Numbered from the stretch's first letter, positions 33,162 through 41,658 are shown. The stretch is 64,000 nucleotides of DNA from an uncultured Clostridia bacterium (GCA_934501535.1 CAKSUM010000006.1:52669-116668), one strand, 5' to 3'. Numbers and translations: made by a program. Notes: generated by a model not told the origin, from the sequence alone.

Positions 33162-33656
33162 ATGAGCAAACCAAGTACAATACCGTTCAACGGTACAGAA
33201 GAACAGAAAGAAAAACTTTTGGCTGTAATCGCAAATCACAAAGACGAAAAAGGAGCTGTCATTCCGGTACTGCACGAAGCGCAGGACATTTACGGCTATC
33301 TTCCGATAGAGGTTCAGGAAATAATCTCGGAGGGGCTCAATGTTCCGCTTGCGGAAATCTACGGCATCGTAACCTTTTACACACAATTTTCCTTAAATCC
33401 CAAGGGACAGTACCAAATCGGCGTCTGTCTGGGCACGGCATGCTACGTTAAAGGCTCGGGCGATATTCTTGAAAAAATCAAGCAGCGCCTCGGCATCGAC
33501 GTCGGCGAATGTACTCCCGACGGCAAATTCTCGCTTGACGCAACACGCTGCATAGGTGCATGCGGACTTGCACCCGTACTTACCGTCAACGATGAGGTTT
33601 TCGGACGTCTTACGGTTGACGATGTGGACGATATTTTAGCCAAATACCAAGACTGA
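33162..33656 (+). CDS. hndA: NuoE-like [2Fe-2S] subunit of the hydrogenase (HndA/HydC type)
   Basis: A 164-residue thioredoxin-fold ferredoxin, the small electron-transfer subunit of NADH-linked [FeFe] hydrogenases. The [2Fe-2S] ligands are CLGTACYVKG (first pair) and ATRCIGACGLAP (second pair). The N-terminal helical domain (GAVIPVLHEAQDIYGYLP) is typical of NuoE. ATG 33162 follows AAAAGGAGG; upstream codons are leader. It is the first gene of the ten-gene operon. Confidence 0.94.
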   Translation: MSKPSTIPFNGTEEQKEKLLAVIANHKDEKGAVIPVLHEAQDIYGYLPIEVQEIISEGLNVPLAEIYGIVTFYTQFSLNPKGQYQIGVCLGTACYVKGSGDILEKIKQRLGIDVGECTPDGKFSLDATRCIGACGLAPVLTVNDEVFGRLTVDDVDDILAKYQD

Positions 33657-33673
33657 TATATAAGGAGTTTGTT

Positions 33674-34033
33674 ATGCTGCTATCCGAAATAAAATCAATC
33701 TTAAACGCAGAGGTTTTAAGCGGCGAGAGCGACAGCGAGCTGGGCGCAAAAGATATTCACACCGCATGCGGCTGCGACCTGATGAGCGACGTGCTGGCAT
33801 TTGTAAAAGACCAGTCGATGCTGCTTACCGGGCTTATAAATTCGCAGGTTATCCGCACGGCGGAAATGATGGATATTGCCGCAATCTGCTTTGTGCGCGG
33901 CAAAACGCCGGCCGGGGACGTGATTGAGCTTGCTAAGGAAAAGGACATAACTCTTATGCATACGTCATATCCGCTGTATACCGCATGCGGACGGCTGTAT
34001 GAAAAGGGACTCGGAGGGAAAGAAAATGCTTAA
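33674..34033 (+). CDS. DRTGG-domain protein 1 of the hydrogenase operon
   Basis: A 119-residue single-domain protein of the DRTGG type, a fold also found in phosphotransacetylases, CBS-containing proteins and near HPr kinase-like domains, and often seen in hydrogenase operons. It has Cys residues in TACGCDLMSD and YTACGRLY and a hydrophobic core (AAICFVRGKTPAGDVIELA). It is 17 bp from hndA, with AAGGAG ahead. It is paralogous in design to the protein at 35829. Its function is unknown; ligand sensing is plausible from the family. Confidence 0.75.
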   Translation: MLLSEIKSILNAEVLSGESDSELGAKDIHTACGCDLMSDVLAFVKDQSMLLTGLINSQVIRTAEMMDIAAICFVRGKTPAGDVIELAKEKDITLMHTSYPLYTACGRLYEKGLGGKENA

Positions 34034-34436
34034 GCATTACACCGTGTCCGCGGACGATTTTTCCGCTGCCGGCGAGGCTTCGAGCAGCTTTAAGGCGGTG
34101 CTGAAAAAACTCGGCATCGACCAGACGGTTATCCGGCGCATATCCATTGCCATGTACGAGGCGGAAATCAACACCATCATACACGGCGGCGGCGGCGAAT
34201 GTGACGCGGAAATATCCGGAAAAACGATACGCGTTACCTTCCGCGACAACGGCCCCGGCATACCCGACGTTGACCTCGCAATGCAGGAGGGCTGGTCCAC
34301 CGCGAGCGAACAAATCCGCGAAATGGGTTTCGGCGCGGGAATGGGACTTCCCAACATTAAAAAATACACGGATGACATGATTATTGACACCGCTCCCGGA
34401 AAGGGTACGACAATAACGCTTGTAATTAATCTGTAG
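34026..34436 (+). CDS. RsbW/SpoIIAB-like ATP-binding protein (HATPase)
   Basis: A 136-residue GHKL ATPase resembling anti-sigma-factor kinases. The N box is YEAEINTIIHGG, the G1 box DNGPGIPDVDLAMQEG, and the G2 box GFGAGMGLPNIKKY. There is no histidine-kinase dimerization domain, so a Ser/Thr kinase-like or chaperone-like role is more likely. ATG 34026 lies inside the end of the DRTGG gene with GGAGGG ahead, so the two are translationally coupled. No sigma or anti-anti-sigma gene is adjacent. Confidence 0.85.
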   Translation: MLKHYTVSADDFSAAGEASSSFKAVLKKLGIDQTVIRRISIAMYEAEINTIIHGGGGECDAEISGKTIRVTFRDNGPGIPDVDLAMQEGWSTASEQIREMGFGAGMGLPNIKKYTDDMIIDTAPGKGTTITLVINL

Positions 34437-34469
34437 GCTGCGCAAACTTCGCGGCGGAATGGAGATATT

Positions 34470-35747
34470 ATGACTTATTTTCACTCGGTTATACTTGACA
34501 AGGATAAGTGTCACGGCTGTACAAACTGCATTTCGCACTGCCCGACCGAGGCAATCCGCGTAAAAAACGGCAGAGCGAAAATAATCAAAGAACGCTGCAT
34601 CGACTGCGGCGAATGTATAAAAGTATGCCAGTCGCACGCTAAATCCGCGGCGGCGGACAGCTTCGATATGCTGAACAACTTTGAATACAACATCGCACTC
34701 CCGGCGCCGTCCTTTTACAGTCAGTTCAGAAATGATTTGAGCGTGAATAAAATTCTCACCGCGTTTTTGAAAATCGGCTTTGACGACGTTTTCGAGGTTG
34801 CGCGCGGCGCGGAATACGTCAGCGCGGCGACAAGGCGCCTTCTTGCCGGGGGCTGCCTGAAAACTCCGGTTATAAGCTCGGCATGTCCGGCGGTTCTGCG
34901 GCTTATCCGCGAACGCTTTCCAAATCTTCTGCCGAACATACTCCCGCTGGTTTCGCCCATGGAGGCGGCAGCCCGGATGGCTCGCTCACGTGCGGCTCAA
35001 AAAACCGGACTTTCCCCGGAAAAAATCGGCGTGTTTTTTATAACGCCGTGTCCGGCTAAGGTGACAAGCGTAAAAGTTCCGCTCACCCTCGAAAAATCGA
35101 ACGTAAGCGGCGCTATTTCCGCAAAGGACGCATTTTTCAAAATACGCCCGTTTATCGAAAATGTCGAGGAGCTTCCGCTGTCGGTATCGGGGCGCGAGGG
35201 AATTTCCTGGGCGCGCTCGGGCGGCGAATGTAAGGGAACCGGCGTTGAGGATTACATGGCGGTAGACGGCATACATAACGTAATCACCGTACTGGAGGAA
35301 ATCGAGTACGGCAAGGTGAACACAGTAGAATTTATAGAACTTTCGGCGTGCACAAGCGGCTGTTCGGGCGGCGCGCTGAATATAATAAATCCGTTTTTGG
35401 CGGCGCGCAGAACCACGCAGCAGTCGAAAAAAGCGGAACTTAAAGAACCGGACGGTTTGGACATCACCGCGCTTTCCTGGCAAAAGAGCGTCACGGCAAA
35501 GCCGGCGGCGGTGCTTGATGATGACCTGGAGGAGGCAATGCGCAAAATGGAGCGCATTGATGAAATCTTCGCACGGCTTCCCAAGCTGGACTGCGGCTCA
35601 TGCGGCGCACCGTCATGCAGGGCGCTGGCGGAGGACATCGTTCTGGGATTCGGCAGCGAAACCGACTGCATTTTCCGTATGCGCGAGCGCATAGGCGAAC
35701 TTGCACGGGAACTGTACGAAATGAAAAATAACAAAACCGAACAGTAA
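34470..35747 (+). CDS. [FeFe]-hydrogenase-like putative sensor protein (HydS-type features)
   Basis: A 425-residue protein. The N-terminal ferredoxin domain (14-53) has two [4Fe-4S] motifs, CHGCTNCISHC and CIDCGECIKVC. The H-cluster-type domain (about 75-310) keeps four cubane cysteines: Cys139 (SSACPA), Cys194 (TPCPAK), and Cys294 and Cys298 (LSACTSGCSGG). The proton-transfer cysteine before Cys139 is Ala138 and the L2 motif is not of catalytic type. A C-terminal FeS motif (CGSCGAPSC, then Cys400) follows. These features match sensory-type (HydS) hydrogenases more than catalytic ones, although no PAS domain is present. Confidence 0.85.
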   Translation: MTYFHSVILDKDKCHGCTNCISHCPTEAIRVKNGRAKIIKERCIDCGECIKVCQSHAKSAAADSFDMLNNFEYNIALPAPSFYSQFRNDLSVNKILTAFLKIGFDDVFEVARGAEYVSAATRRLLAGGCLKTPVISSACPAVLRLIRERFPNLLPNILPLVSPMEAAARMARSRAAQKTGLSPEKIGVFFITPCPAKVTSVKVPLTLEKSNVSGAISAKDAFFKIRPFIENVEELPLSVSGREGISWARSGGECKGTGVEDYMAVDGIHNVITVLEEIEYGKVNTVEFIELSACTSGCSGGALNIINPFLAARRTTQQSKKAELKEPDGLDITALSWQKSVTAKPAAVLDDDLEEAMRKMERIDEIFARLPKLDCGSCGAPSCRALAEDIVLGFGSETDCIFRMRERIGELARELYEMKNNKTEQ

Positions 35748-35828
35748 TGCTTTTCCTACAGCAAACCGCGCCGCGGCAAGCCGGAAATGCTGAGGGGAAC
35801 ACAAACCGCGGCGAAACGGAGAATATAT

Positions 35829-36158
35829 ATGAAACTTTCCGAATTAATCAGACAACTTAATCTTACGCTGCTTACCTCAAAGGACTATGCCGACCGCGAA
35901 ATCGGCGGTTGCTATATCGGCGATTTACTGAGCTGGGTTATGGGCAGAGCACAGCAGGGCGATGTGTGGATTACGATAATGAATAACATCAATATCGTTG
36001 CGGTTGCGTCACTGACCGGCTGCGCATGCATACTCCTGTGTGAGGACGTCACCGCCGGCGATGATATAATCGCAAAAGCCGACGAGGAAGGAATTGTCAT
36101 TTTAAAGAGCGGTGAAACCGCGTACGAGCTTGCGGCGCGCATTTCGGGAGCAATCTGA
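35829..36158 (+). CDS. DRTGG-domain protein 2 of the hydrogenase operon
   Basis: A 109-residue DRTGG-type protein, similar in size and layout to the one at 33674. Visible motifs are GGCYIGDLLSWVMGRAQQGDVW and TGCACILLCEDVTAGDD; the first is typical of DRTGG domains. ATG 35829 follows GGAG; the in-frame ATG at 35787 has no ribosome site. It lies 2 bp before the PHP gene. Two DRTGG genes in one operon suggest two related ligand-sensing or scaffold subunits. Confidence 0.8.
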   Translation: MKLSELIRQLNLTLLTSKDYADREIGGCYIGDLLSWVMGRAQQGDVWITIMNNINIVAVASLTGCACILLCEDVTAGDDIIAKADEEGIVILKSGETAYELAARISGAI

Positions 36159-36160
36159 CG

Positions 36161-36853
36161 ATGCTGTACTATGATTTTCATATTCACTCGGCGCTGTCGC
36201 CCTGCGGCGATAAAGACATGACGCCGAACAATATCGTAAATATGGCGGCAATCTGCGGACTGGACGCGATTGCGGTATCCGACCACAATTCCGTCGGAAA
36301 CGTCCGCGCGGCAATAGCTGCCGGAAAAAAAGCCGGCGTTGCCGTTATTCCCGGCATGGAGGTTGAAACCGAGGAGGAGGTTCACATTCTGACGCTTTAT
36401 CCCTCACCCGACGCGGCGGAGGCGGCGGCAAAAGAGGTGTACAAAGCTCTCCCCGATATTAAAAACCGCCCGGAAATTTTCGGCGAACAGCTCATTATGG
36501 ACGAAGATGACAATGTTGTCGGCATTGAAGAAAAACTTCTCATTTCCGCGGCGGCGATGTCGCTTAACAGACTGTTTGACACGGTAAAATCGGTCGGCGG
36601 ACTGTTCATACCGGCGCATGTCGACCGTCATTCCTACAGCGTGCTTACAAATCTCGGCTTTATCCCCGACGATTTGGATATACAAACGATTGAGGTTTCG
36701 CGCAATACCGCGGATTTGGCGGCGTATCTGGACAGCCGTCCGGAGCTTGAAAAATACCTCATCATGCGCAATTCCGACGCGCACTATCTTGCGGATATTG
36801 CCGAAAGGGACGCATACCTCGATGTCGGCGGCATCGGCGATATCTTTAAATGA
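36161..36853 (+). CDS. PHP-domain metal-dependent phosphoesterase
   Basis: A 230-residue PHP protein. Metal-binding motifs are DFHIHSALSPCGDK (about 5-18), AVSDHNSVGNV (about 39), GMEVETEEEVHIL, PAHVDRHSYS, and the C-terminal RNSDAHYLADI. It should hydrolyse a phosphoester or a phosphorylated protein or nucleotide; the substrate is unknown. Its place between a DRTGG gene and a HATPase gene suggests a role in signal removal, for example dephosphorylation, which is an inference. Confidence 0.86.
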   Translation: MLYYDFHIHSALSPCGDKDMTPNNIVNMAAICGLDAIAVSDHNSVGNVRAAIAAGKKAGVAVIPGMEVETEEEVHILTLYPSPDAAEAAAKEVYKALPDIKNRPEIFGEQLIMDEDDNVVGIEEKLLISAAAMSLNRLFDTVKSVGGLFIPAHVDRHSYSVLTNLGFIPDDLDIQTIEVSRNTADLAAYLDSRPELEKYLIMRNSDAHYLADIAERDAYLDVGGIGDIFK

Positions 36854-36864
36854 GGTGAATAATT

Positions 36865-37410
36865 ATGAAAGAATTGTCACTGCACATACTGGATATAGCG
36901 AAAAACTCGGTCAAGGCAAAAGCGACTCTGATTGAGATAACGGTTAATGAGGATATACAAAATAATCTGCTTATAATCGACATCAACGATAACGGCTGCG
37001 GCATGAGCGAAGAATTTTTAAAAACGGTGAAAAATCCGTTTTCCACCACGCGCACCACGCGCAAGGTCGGCATGGGAATATCGCTTTTCGAGGCGGCGGC
37101 AGAGCAGTGCGGCGGTAAGCTTGACATTACGTCAAAAGTCGGAATCGGCACAAAAATGCACGTAACCTTTGAGTATAATCACATAGACCGTGCGCCGCTC
37201 GGAGATATGCCGGGAACGATTTCGACGCTGGTTTCCGGGTCGCCGGAGATAGATTTTCTCTACCGTCACATAATCTGCGGACGCGAATTTTCGGCGGATA
37301 CACGCGAAATGCGGCAAATGCTCGGCGATGTGCCGCTCGATACGCCGGAGGTTGTCATGTGGATAAACGGTTATATTAAGGAAGGTATTGAAGAAGTTCG
37401 TAAGGGTTAA
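36865..37410 (+). CDS. HATPase 2 of the hydrogenase operon
   Basis: A 181-residue GHKL ATPase. The N box is HILDIAKNSVKA, G1 is DNGCGMSEEFL, G2 is KVGMGISLFEAAAE and G3 is VGIGTKM. After the ATPase fold, a C-terminal helical region (about 120-181) has no known domain. There is no histidine-containing dimerization segment, so it is not a complete sensor kinase. It starts 11 bp after the PHP gene. Confidence 0.85.
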   Translation: MKELSLHILDIAKNSVKAKATLIEITVNEDIQNNLLIIDINDNGCGMSEEFLKTVKNPFSTTRTTRKVGMGISLFEAAAEQCGGKLDITSKVGIGTKMHVTFEYNHIDRAPLGDMPGTISTLVSGSPEIDFLYRHIICGREFSADTREMRQMLGDVPLDTPEVVMWINGYIKEGIEEVRKG

Positions 37411-37455
37411 ATTTTAACTTTACATAAACAAAAATAAATCAAGGAGGATTAATTA

Positions 37456-37827
37456 ATGAAAAGTTTGGCGGAATTACAGGAAATTCGTAACAAAGCTTTA
37501 AATCAGGTAAACCTGCGCAAGGAGCGCGATGACGGCATACGCATAGTAGTCGGCATGGCAACCTGCGGTATCGCGGCAGGTGCGCGCCCTGTTTTGAACG
37601 CATTTGTTGAAGAGGTTGACAAGCGCGGTCTTAAAGACGTAATGGTCACACAGACAGGCTGTATCGGCATGTGCCGCCTGGAGCCTATCGTTGAGGTATT
37701 CGTTCCGGGACAGGACAAGGTCACATATGTCCACATGACTGCGGATAAGGCAGCCCGCGTAGTTGCGGAGCATATAATCAACAATCAGCCCGTCGCGGAA
37801 TTTACTATCGGCGAAGAGGTTAAGTAA
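37456..37827 (+). CDS. hndB: HndB-like [2Fe-2S] thioredoxin-fold ferredoxin
   Basis: A 123-residue [2Fe-2S] protein with one N-terminal helix and a thioredoxin-like fold. The ligands are the single MATCGIAAGA cysteine and the pair in TGCIGMCRLEP, giving the four-cysteine pattern with an upstream one. It has the size and place of HndB in HndABCD-type hydrogenases. GGAGG precedes the start. It passes electrons between the NuoF-like subunit and others, by analogy. Confidence 0.88.
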   Translation: MKSLAELQEIRNKALNQVNLRKERDDGIRIVVGMATCGIAAGARPVLNAFVEEVDKRGLKDVMVTQTGCIGMCRLEPIVEVFVPGQDKVTYVHMTADKAARVVAEHIINNQPVAEFTIGEEVK

Positions 37828-37845
37828 ACAGGAGGTTAACGGATA

Positions 37846-39639
37846 ATGAATATATACAGAGCACATGTGCTAATCTGCGGCGGTACCGGTTGTACGTCGT
37901 CAGGCTCAAAGCTTCTGCAGGAGGAATTTGAAAACCAGCTGAAAGCTAACAATCTTGAAAATGAAATTAAAATTGTACAGACAGGCTGTTTCGGTCTGTG
38001 CGCGCTGGGTCCGGTTGTCGTAGTATACCCGGAGGGCGCTTTCTACAGCCGCGTTAAGGCTGAGGACCTTAAGGAAATCGTTGAAGAACATCTCTTAAAG
38101 GGACGTATCGTAAAAAGACTTCTTTACAGTGAAACGGTTGAGGAAGATAACATCAAATCGCTTAACGAAACTGCGTTCTATGCAAAACAGCACCGTGTTG
38201 CGCTGCGTAACTGCGGCGTTATCAACCCGGAAAATATCGACGAGTACATAGCGGTAGACGGCTATCAGGCTCTTGCCAAGGCGCTTACCGAAATGACGCG
38301 CGAGGAAGTTATTCAGACAATCAAGGATTCCGGACTGCGCGGCAGAGGCGGCGGCGGATTCCCGACAGGTATGAAGTGGGATTTCACATACAAAGCACAA
38401 GGCGACCAGAAGTATGTCTGTTGTAATGCCGACGAGGGCGACCCGGGTGCATTCATGGACCGTTCGGTGCTTGAGGGTGACCCGCATGCGGTTATCGAGG
38501 CAATGGCGATTGCCGGCTATGCCGTAGGCGCCGACCAGGGCTATATCTACATCAGAGCCGAGTACCCCATCGCGGTTGAAAGACTTAAAATCGCGATTGC
38601 ACAGGCAAGAGAATACGGTCTTTTGGGCAAGGACATTTTCGGGACAGGCTTTAACTTCGACCTTGATATCCGTCTCGGTGCAGGTGCGTTTGTCTGCGGT
38701 GAGGAAACTGCGCTTATGACCTCAATCGAGGGCAATCGCGGCGAACCGCGTCCGCGTCCTCCGTTCCCGGCCGTAAAGGGTCTCTGGGGCAAGCCGACTC
38801 TTCTCAACAACGTTGAAACCTACGCGAATATCGCGCAGATTATATTAAAAGGCGCAGAATGGTTTGCGTCAATGGGTACCGAAAAGTCAAAGGGTACAAA
38901 GGTATTCGCGCTCGGCGGTAAAATCCATAATACCGGACTTGTTGAAATTCCTATGGGAACAACACTGCGTGAAATCGTTGAGGACATCGGCGGAGGCGTG
39001 CCGAACGGCAAAAAATTCAAAGCTGCTCAGACCGGCGGACCTTCCGGCGGCTGTATTCCGGCTTCGCTCATCGACACCCCGATTGACTACGATTCGCTTA
39101 TCGCAATCGGCTCCATGATGGGCTCCGGCGGACTTATCGTTATGGACGAGGACAACTGTATGGTTGACATCGCTAAATTCTTCCTTGAATTTACGGTTGA
39201 TGAATCCTGCGGTAAATGTGCTCCGTGCCGTATCGGTACAAAGAGATTGCTTGAAATCCTTAATAAAATTACAAGCGGTAAGGGTACAATGGAGGACATC
39301 GACAAGATGGAGGAGCTGTGCTACTCAATCAAATCGTCGGCTCTGTGCGGTCTGGGACAGACTGCTCCGAACCCCGTTCTTTCCACGCTGCACTACTTCA
39401 GAGATGAATATATTGCGCACGTAAAGGAAAAGAGATGTCCGGCACACGTTTGTAAGGCGCTTTCGCAGTACAAGATTGACCCCGAAAAATGTAAGGGCTG
39501 CAGCCTCTGTTCAAGACAGTGTCCGGCAGGCGCAATTTCGGGTCAGATTAAGTCGCCGTTCGTTATCGACCAGGATAAATGTATCAAGTGCGGCGCATGT
39601 CAGCAGGCATGTAAGTTCGGCGCAATAGCAAAAGACTGA
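37846..39639 (+). CDS. hndC: NuoF-like NADH/FMN subunit of the hydrogenase (HndC/HydB type)
   Basis: A 597-residue subunit. The N-terminal thioredoxin-like [2Fe-2S] region (CGGTGCTSSG, TGCFGLCALGP) is followed by the FMN/NADH fold (GLRGRGGGGFPTGMKW, CNADEGDPGAFMDR), an SLBB domain, and the [4Fe-4S] site CGKCAPCRIGTKR. Two C-terminal [4Fe-4S] ferredoxin motifs end it (CKGCSLCSRQC, CIKCGACQQAC). It should oxidise or reduce NAD and hold the flavin at which electrons split. It starts 18 bp after hndB. Confidence 0.95.
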   Translation: MNIYRAHVLICGGTGCTSSGSKLLQEEFENQLKANNLENEIKIVQTGCFGLCALGPVVVVYPEGAFYSRVKAEDLKEIVEEHLLKGRIVKRLLYSETVEEDNIKSLNETAFYAKQHRVALRNCGVINPENIDEYIAVDGYQALAKALTEMTREEVIQTIKDSGLRGRGGGGFPTGMKWDFTYKAQGDQKYVCCNADEGDPGAFMDRSVLEGDPHAVIEAMAIAGYAVGADQGYIYIRAEYPIAVERLKIAIAQAREYGLLGKDIFGTGFNFDLDIRLGAGAFVCGEETALMTSIEGNRGEPRPRPPFPAVKGLWGKPTLLNNVETYANIAQIILKGAEWFASMGTEKSKGTKVFALGGKIHNTGLVEIPMGTTLREIVEDIGGGVPNGKKFKAAQTGGPSGGCIPASLIDTPIDYDSLIAIGSMMGSGGLIVMDEDNCMVDIAKFFLEFTVDESCGKCAPCRIGTKRLLEILNKITSGKGTMEDIDKMEELCYSIKSSALCGLGQTAPNPVLSTLHYFRDEYIAHVKEKRCPAHVCKALSQYKIDPEKCKGCSLCSRQCPAGAISGQIKSPFVIDQDKCIKCGACQQACKFGAIAKD

Positions 39640-39656
39640 TTAAGGAAAGGAATGAA

Positions 39657-41390
39657 ATGAAGATGGTAAACTTAAAAATAAACGGTCAGGACATCAGTGT
39701 GCCCGAGGGCTACACCATTCTTGACGCAGCGCGTGAGGTTGGTATCAACATTCCTACCTTATGTTATCTTAAAGACTTAAATCAAATCGGCGCGTGCAGA
39801 ATGTGCCTTGTTGAGGTAAAGGGCGCAAGAGCGCTGCAGGCTGCCTGCGTATACCCGGTTGCAGAGGGTATCGAGGTGTTCACCAACACCGAAAAGGTCA
39901 GAAAAGCACGCAGAGCAACGTTAGAGCTTATTCTCTCGAACCATGAGAAGAAGTGTCTGACATGCGTAAGAAGCAGAAACTGTGAGCTTCAGACGCTTGC
40001 AGAGGAACTCGGCGTAGACGGTCTGCGCTATGAGGGCGAGAATATTCAGCATGAAATCGACGATTCGTCAACATCACTCGTAAGAGATAATAATAAATGC
40101 GTACTTTGCAGAAGATGTATCGCAGCGTGCGATAACCAGGATATTTCGGTTATTTCGGCTGTAAACAGAGGTTTCGCGACCGAGGTCCGCGCGGCATTTG
40201 AACAGCCGATGAAGGACGTTCCGTGCGTATTCTGCGGTCAGTGTATCGTAGCATGTCCGGTAGGCGCGCTTTATGAAAAGACGTCAATTCCTCAGGTTAT
40301 CGAGGCGATTGACAATACCGAAAAGCACGTTGTTGTACAGACTGCTCCGGCGGTACGTGCAGCGCTCGGCGAGGAATTCGGTCTGCCCATCGGCACACCG
40401 GTTACCGGCAAGATGGTTGCAGCTCTGCGCCGTCTGGGATTTGACAAGGTATTCGATACCGACACGGCGGCTGACCTCACAATCATGGAGGAAGGCACCG
40501 AGTTCATCGAAAGATTTACAAAGCAGGAAAAACTTCCGCTTATCACATCATGTTCACCGGGCTGGGTTAAATTCTGCGAACACTACTATCCGGAATTTAC
40601 CGATAATCTTTCCACCGCAAAATCACCGATGGAGATGTTCGGTGCGGTAATTAAGTCATATTATGCCGAAAAATCGGGAATTGACAAGAAAGATATTTAC
40701 TCGGTTGCAATCATGCCGTGTACATCAAAGAAGTATGAGGCTGCACGTCCCGAGCTTTCGTCAAGCGGCAGCGCGGACATCGACGCGTCGCTGACAACGC
40801 GTGAGCTTGCAAGAATGATTAAGCAGGCAGGTATCGACTTCAATTCGCTGCCCGATGAGGAATTTGACCAGCCGTTCGGAATGGCAACGGGCGCAGGCGT
40901 AATCTTCGGTACAACCGGCGGCGTTATGGAGGCTGCTATCCGTACGGTATACGAAAAGCTGGAGGGCAAGCCCCTTGACGATATCAACGTAACCGCGGTA
41001 AGAGGACTTGACGGCGTTAAGGAAGCAACCCTTAAGATTGCCGGAAAGGACGTGCGCGTAGCGGTTGTTCACGGAACCAAGAACGCAAGAACAATTCTTG
41101 AAAAGGTTAAAGGCGGCGAGCATTATGATTTCATTGAAATCATGGCATGTCCCGGCGGCTGTATCCACGGCGGCGGTCAGCCGATTGTGGATTCGAGAAC
41201 GAGAGCCGTAACCGACGTTAAGGCACTGCGCGCAAAGGCGCTTTATTCCGAGGACGAGGCTTCGGCACTCAGAAAATCGCACGAAAATCCGTATGTACAA
41301 AAGCTGTACAGCGAATATTTCGGCGAGCCGTGCTCACATAAGGCACACGAGCTGCTGCACACAACATATACAAAGCGCAGCAAATTCTGA
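39657..41390 (+). CDS. hndD: [FeFe] hydrogenase catalytic subunit (HndD/HydA type)
   Basis: A 577-residue H2-forming subunit. The order is [2Fe-2S] (about 36-64), a His-ligated cluster region (97-110), two [4Fe-4S] motifs (CVLCRRCIAAC, CVFCGQCIVAC) and the H-cluster domain. L2 is MPCTSKKYEAA (Cys355) and L3 is EIMACPGGCIHGGGQP (Cys498, Cys502). L1 reads TSCSPGW: Cys299, the proton-transfer residue, is kept, but residue 300 is Ser where CpI-type enzymes have a ligand Cys. The remaining motifs are intact. It is last in the operon and is followed by a terminator. Confidence 0.94.
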   Translation: MKMVNLKINGQDISVPEGYTILDAAREVGINIPTLCYLKDLNQIGACRMCLVEVKGARALQAACVYPVAEGIEVFTNTEKVRKARRATLELILSNHEKKCLTCVRSRNCELQTLAEELGVDGLRYEGENIQHEIDDSSTSLVRDNNKCVLCRRCIAACDNQDISVISAVNRGFATEVRAAFEQPMKDVPCVFCGQCIVACPVGALYEKTSIPQVIEAIDNTEKHVVVQTAPAVRAALGEEFGLPIGTPVTGKMVAALRRLGFDKVFDTDTAADLTIMEEGTEFIERFTKQEKLPLITSCSPGWVKFCEHYYPEFTDNLSTAKSPMEMFGAVIKSYYAEKSGIDKKDIYSVAIMPCTSKKYEAARPELSSSGSADIDASLTTRELARMIKQAGIDFNSLPDEEFDQPFGMATGAGVIFGTTGGVMEAAIRTVYEKLEGKPLDDINVTAVRGLDGVKEATLKIAGKDVRVAVVHGTKNARTILEKVKGGEHYDFIEIMACPGGCIHGGGQPIVDSRTRAVTDVKALRAKALYSEDEASALRKSHENPYVQKLYSEYFGEPCSHKAHELLHTTYTKRSKF

Positions 41391-41406
41391 TTTTTCTGCA
41401 ATTAAC

Positions 41407-41444
41407 GGCGGCAGACCGCACAAAAAGCGGTTTGCCGCTTTTTA
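41407..41444 (+). terminator. Terminator of the hydrogenase operon
   Basis: GCGGCAGACCGC pairs with GCGGTTTGCCGC (41408-41438), followed by TTTTT. Confidence 0.88.
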
Positions 41445-41474
41445 GTTGTATTTTCCGTAAAGGTATGGTATAAT
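41445..41474 (+). promoter_or_regulatory. Promoter of the GNAT fragment
   Basis: TTGTAT, an 18-base spacer and TATAAT with extended TGG. A hairpin (41485-41518) lies in the leader between promoter and start codon. Confidence 0.6.
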
Positions 41475-41562
41475 ATTTCGTGAGAATACCACCGCGGCAA
41501 TGTATAGCGGCGGTATTTAAATAATTTATTTTTAATGTAATTTAAGCAAAAACGGAGGAAAA

Positions 41563-41658
41563 ATGAGCAAAATCACAATTCAAAAAGCGTCCTCGGACGA
41601 TTTGGCGGATATAATGTATTTTTTCGTCAAAATTAAATTATTTTCCGCCGCCGTTTAA
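41563..41658 (+). pseudogene. Truncated GNAT-acetyltransferase-like 5' fragment
   Basis: A 31-codon reading frame with a promoter and a strong ribosome site (CGGAGGA). Its product begins MSKITIQKASSDDLADIMYFF, like the first strand and helix of GNAT acetyltransferases, then breaks into unrelated sequence and ends inside the 3' end of the convergent ppx/gppA gene. It is probably the remnant of a gene lost by deletion; a bona fide short peptide cannot be ruled out. Confidence 0.5.
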
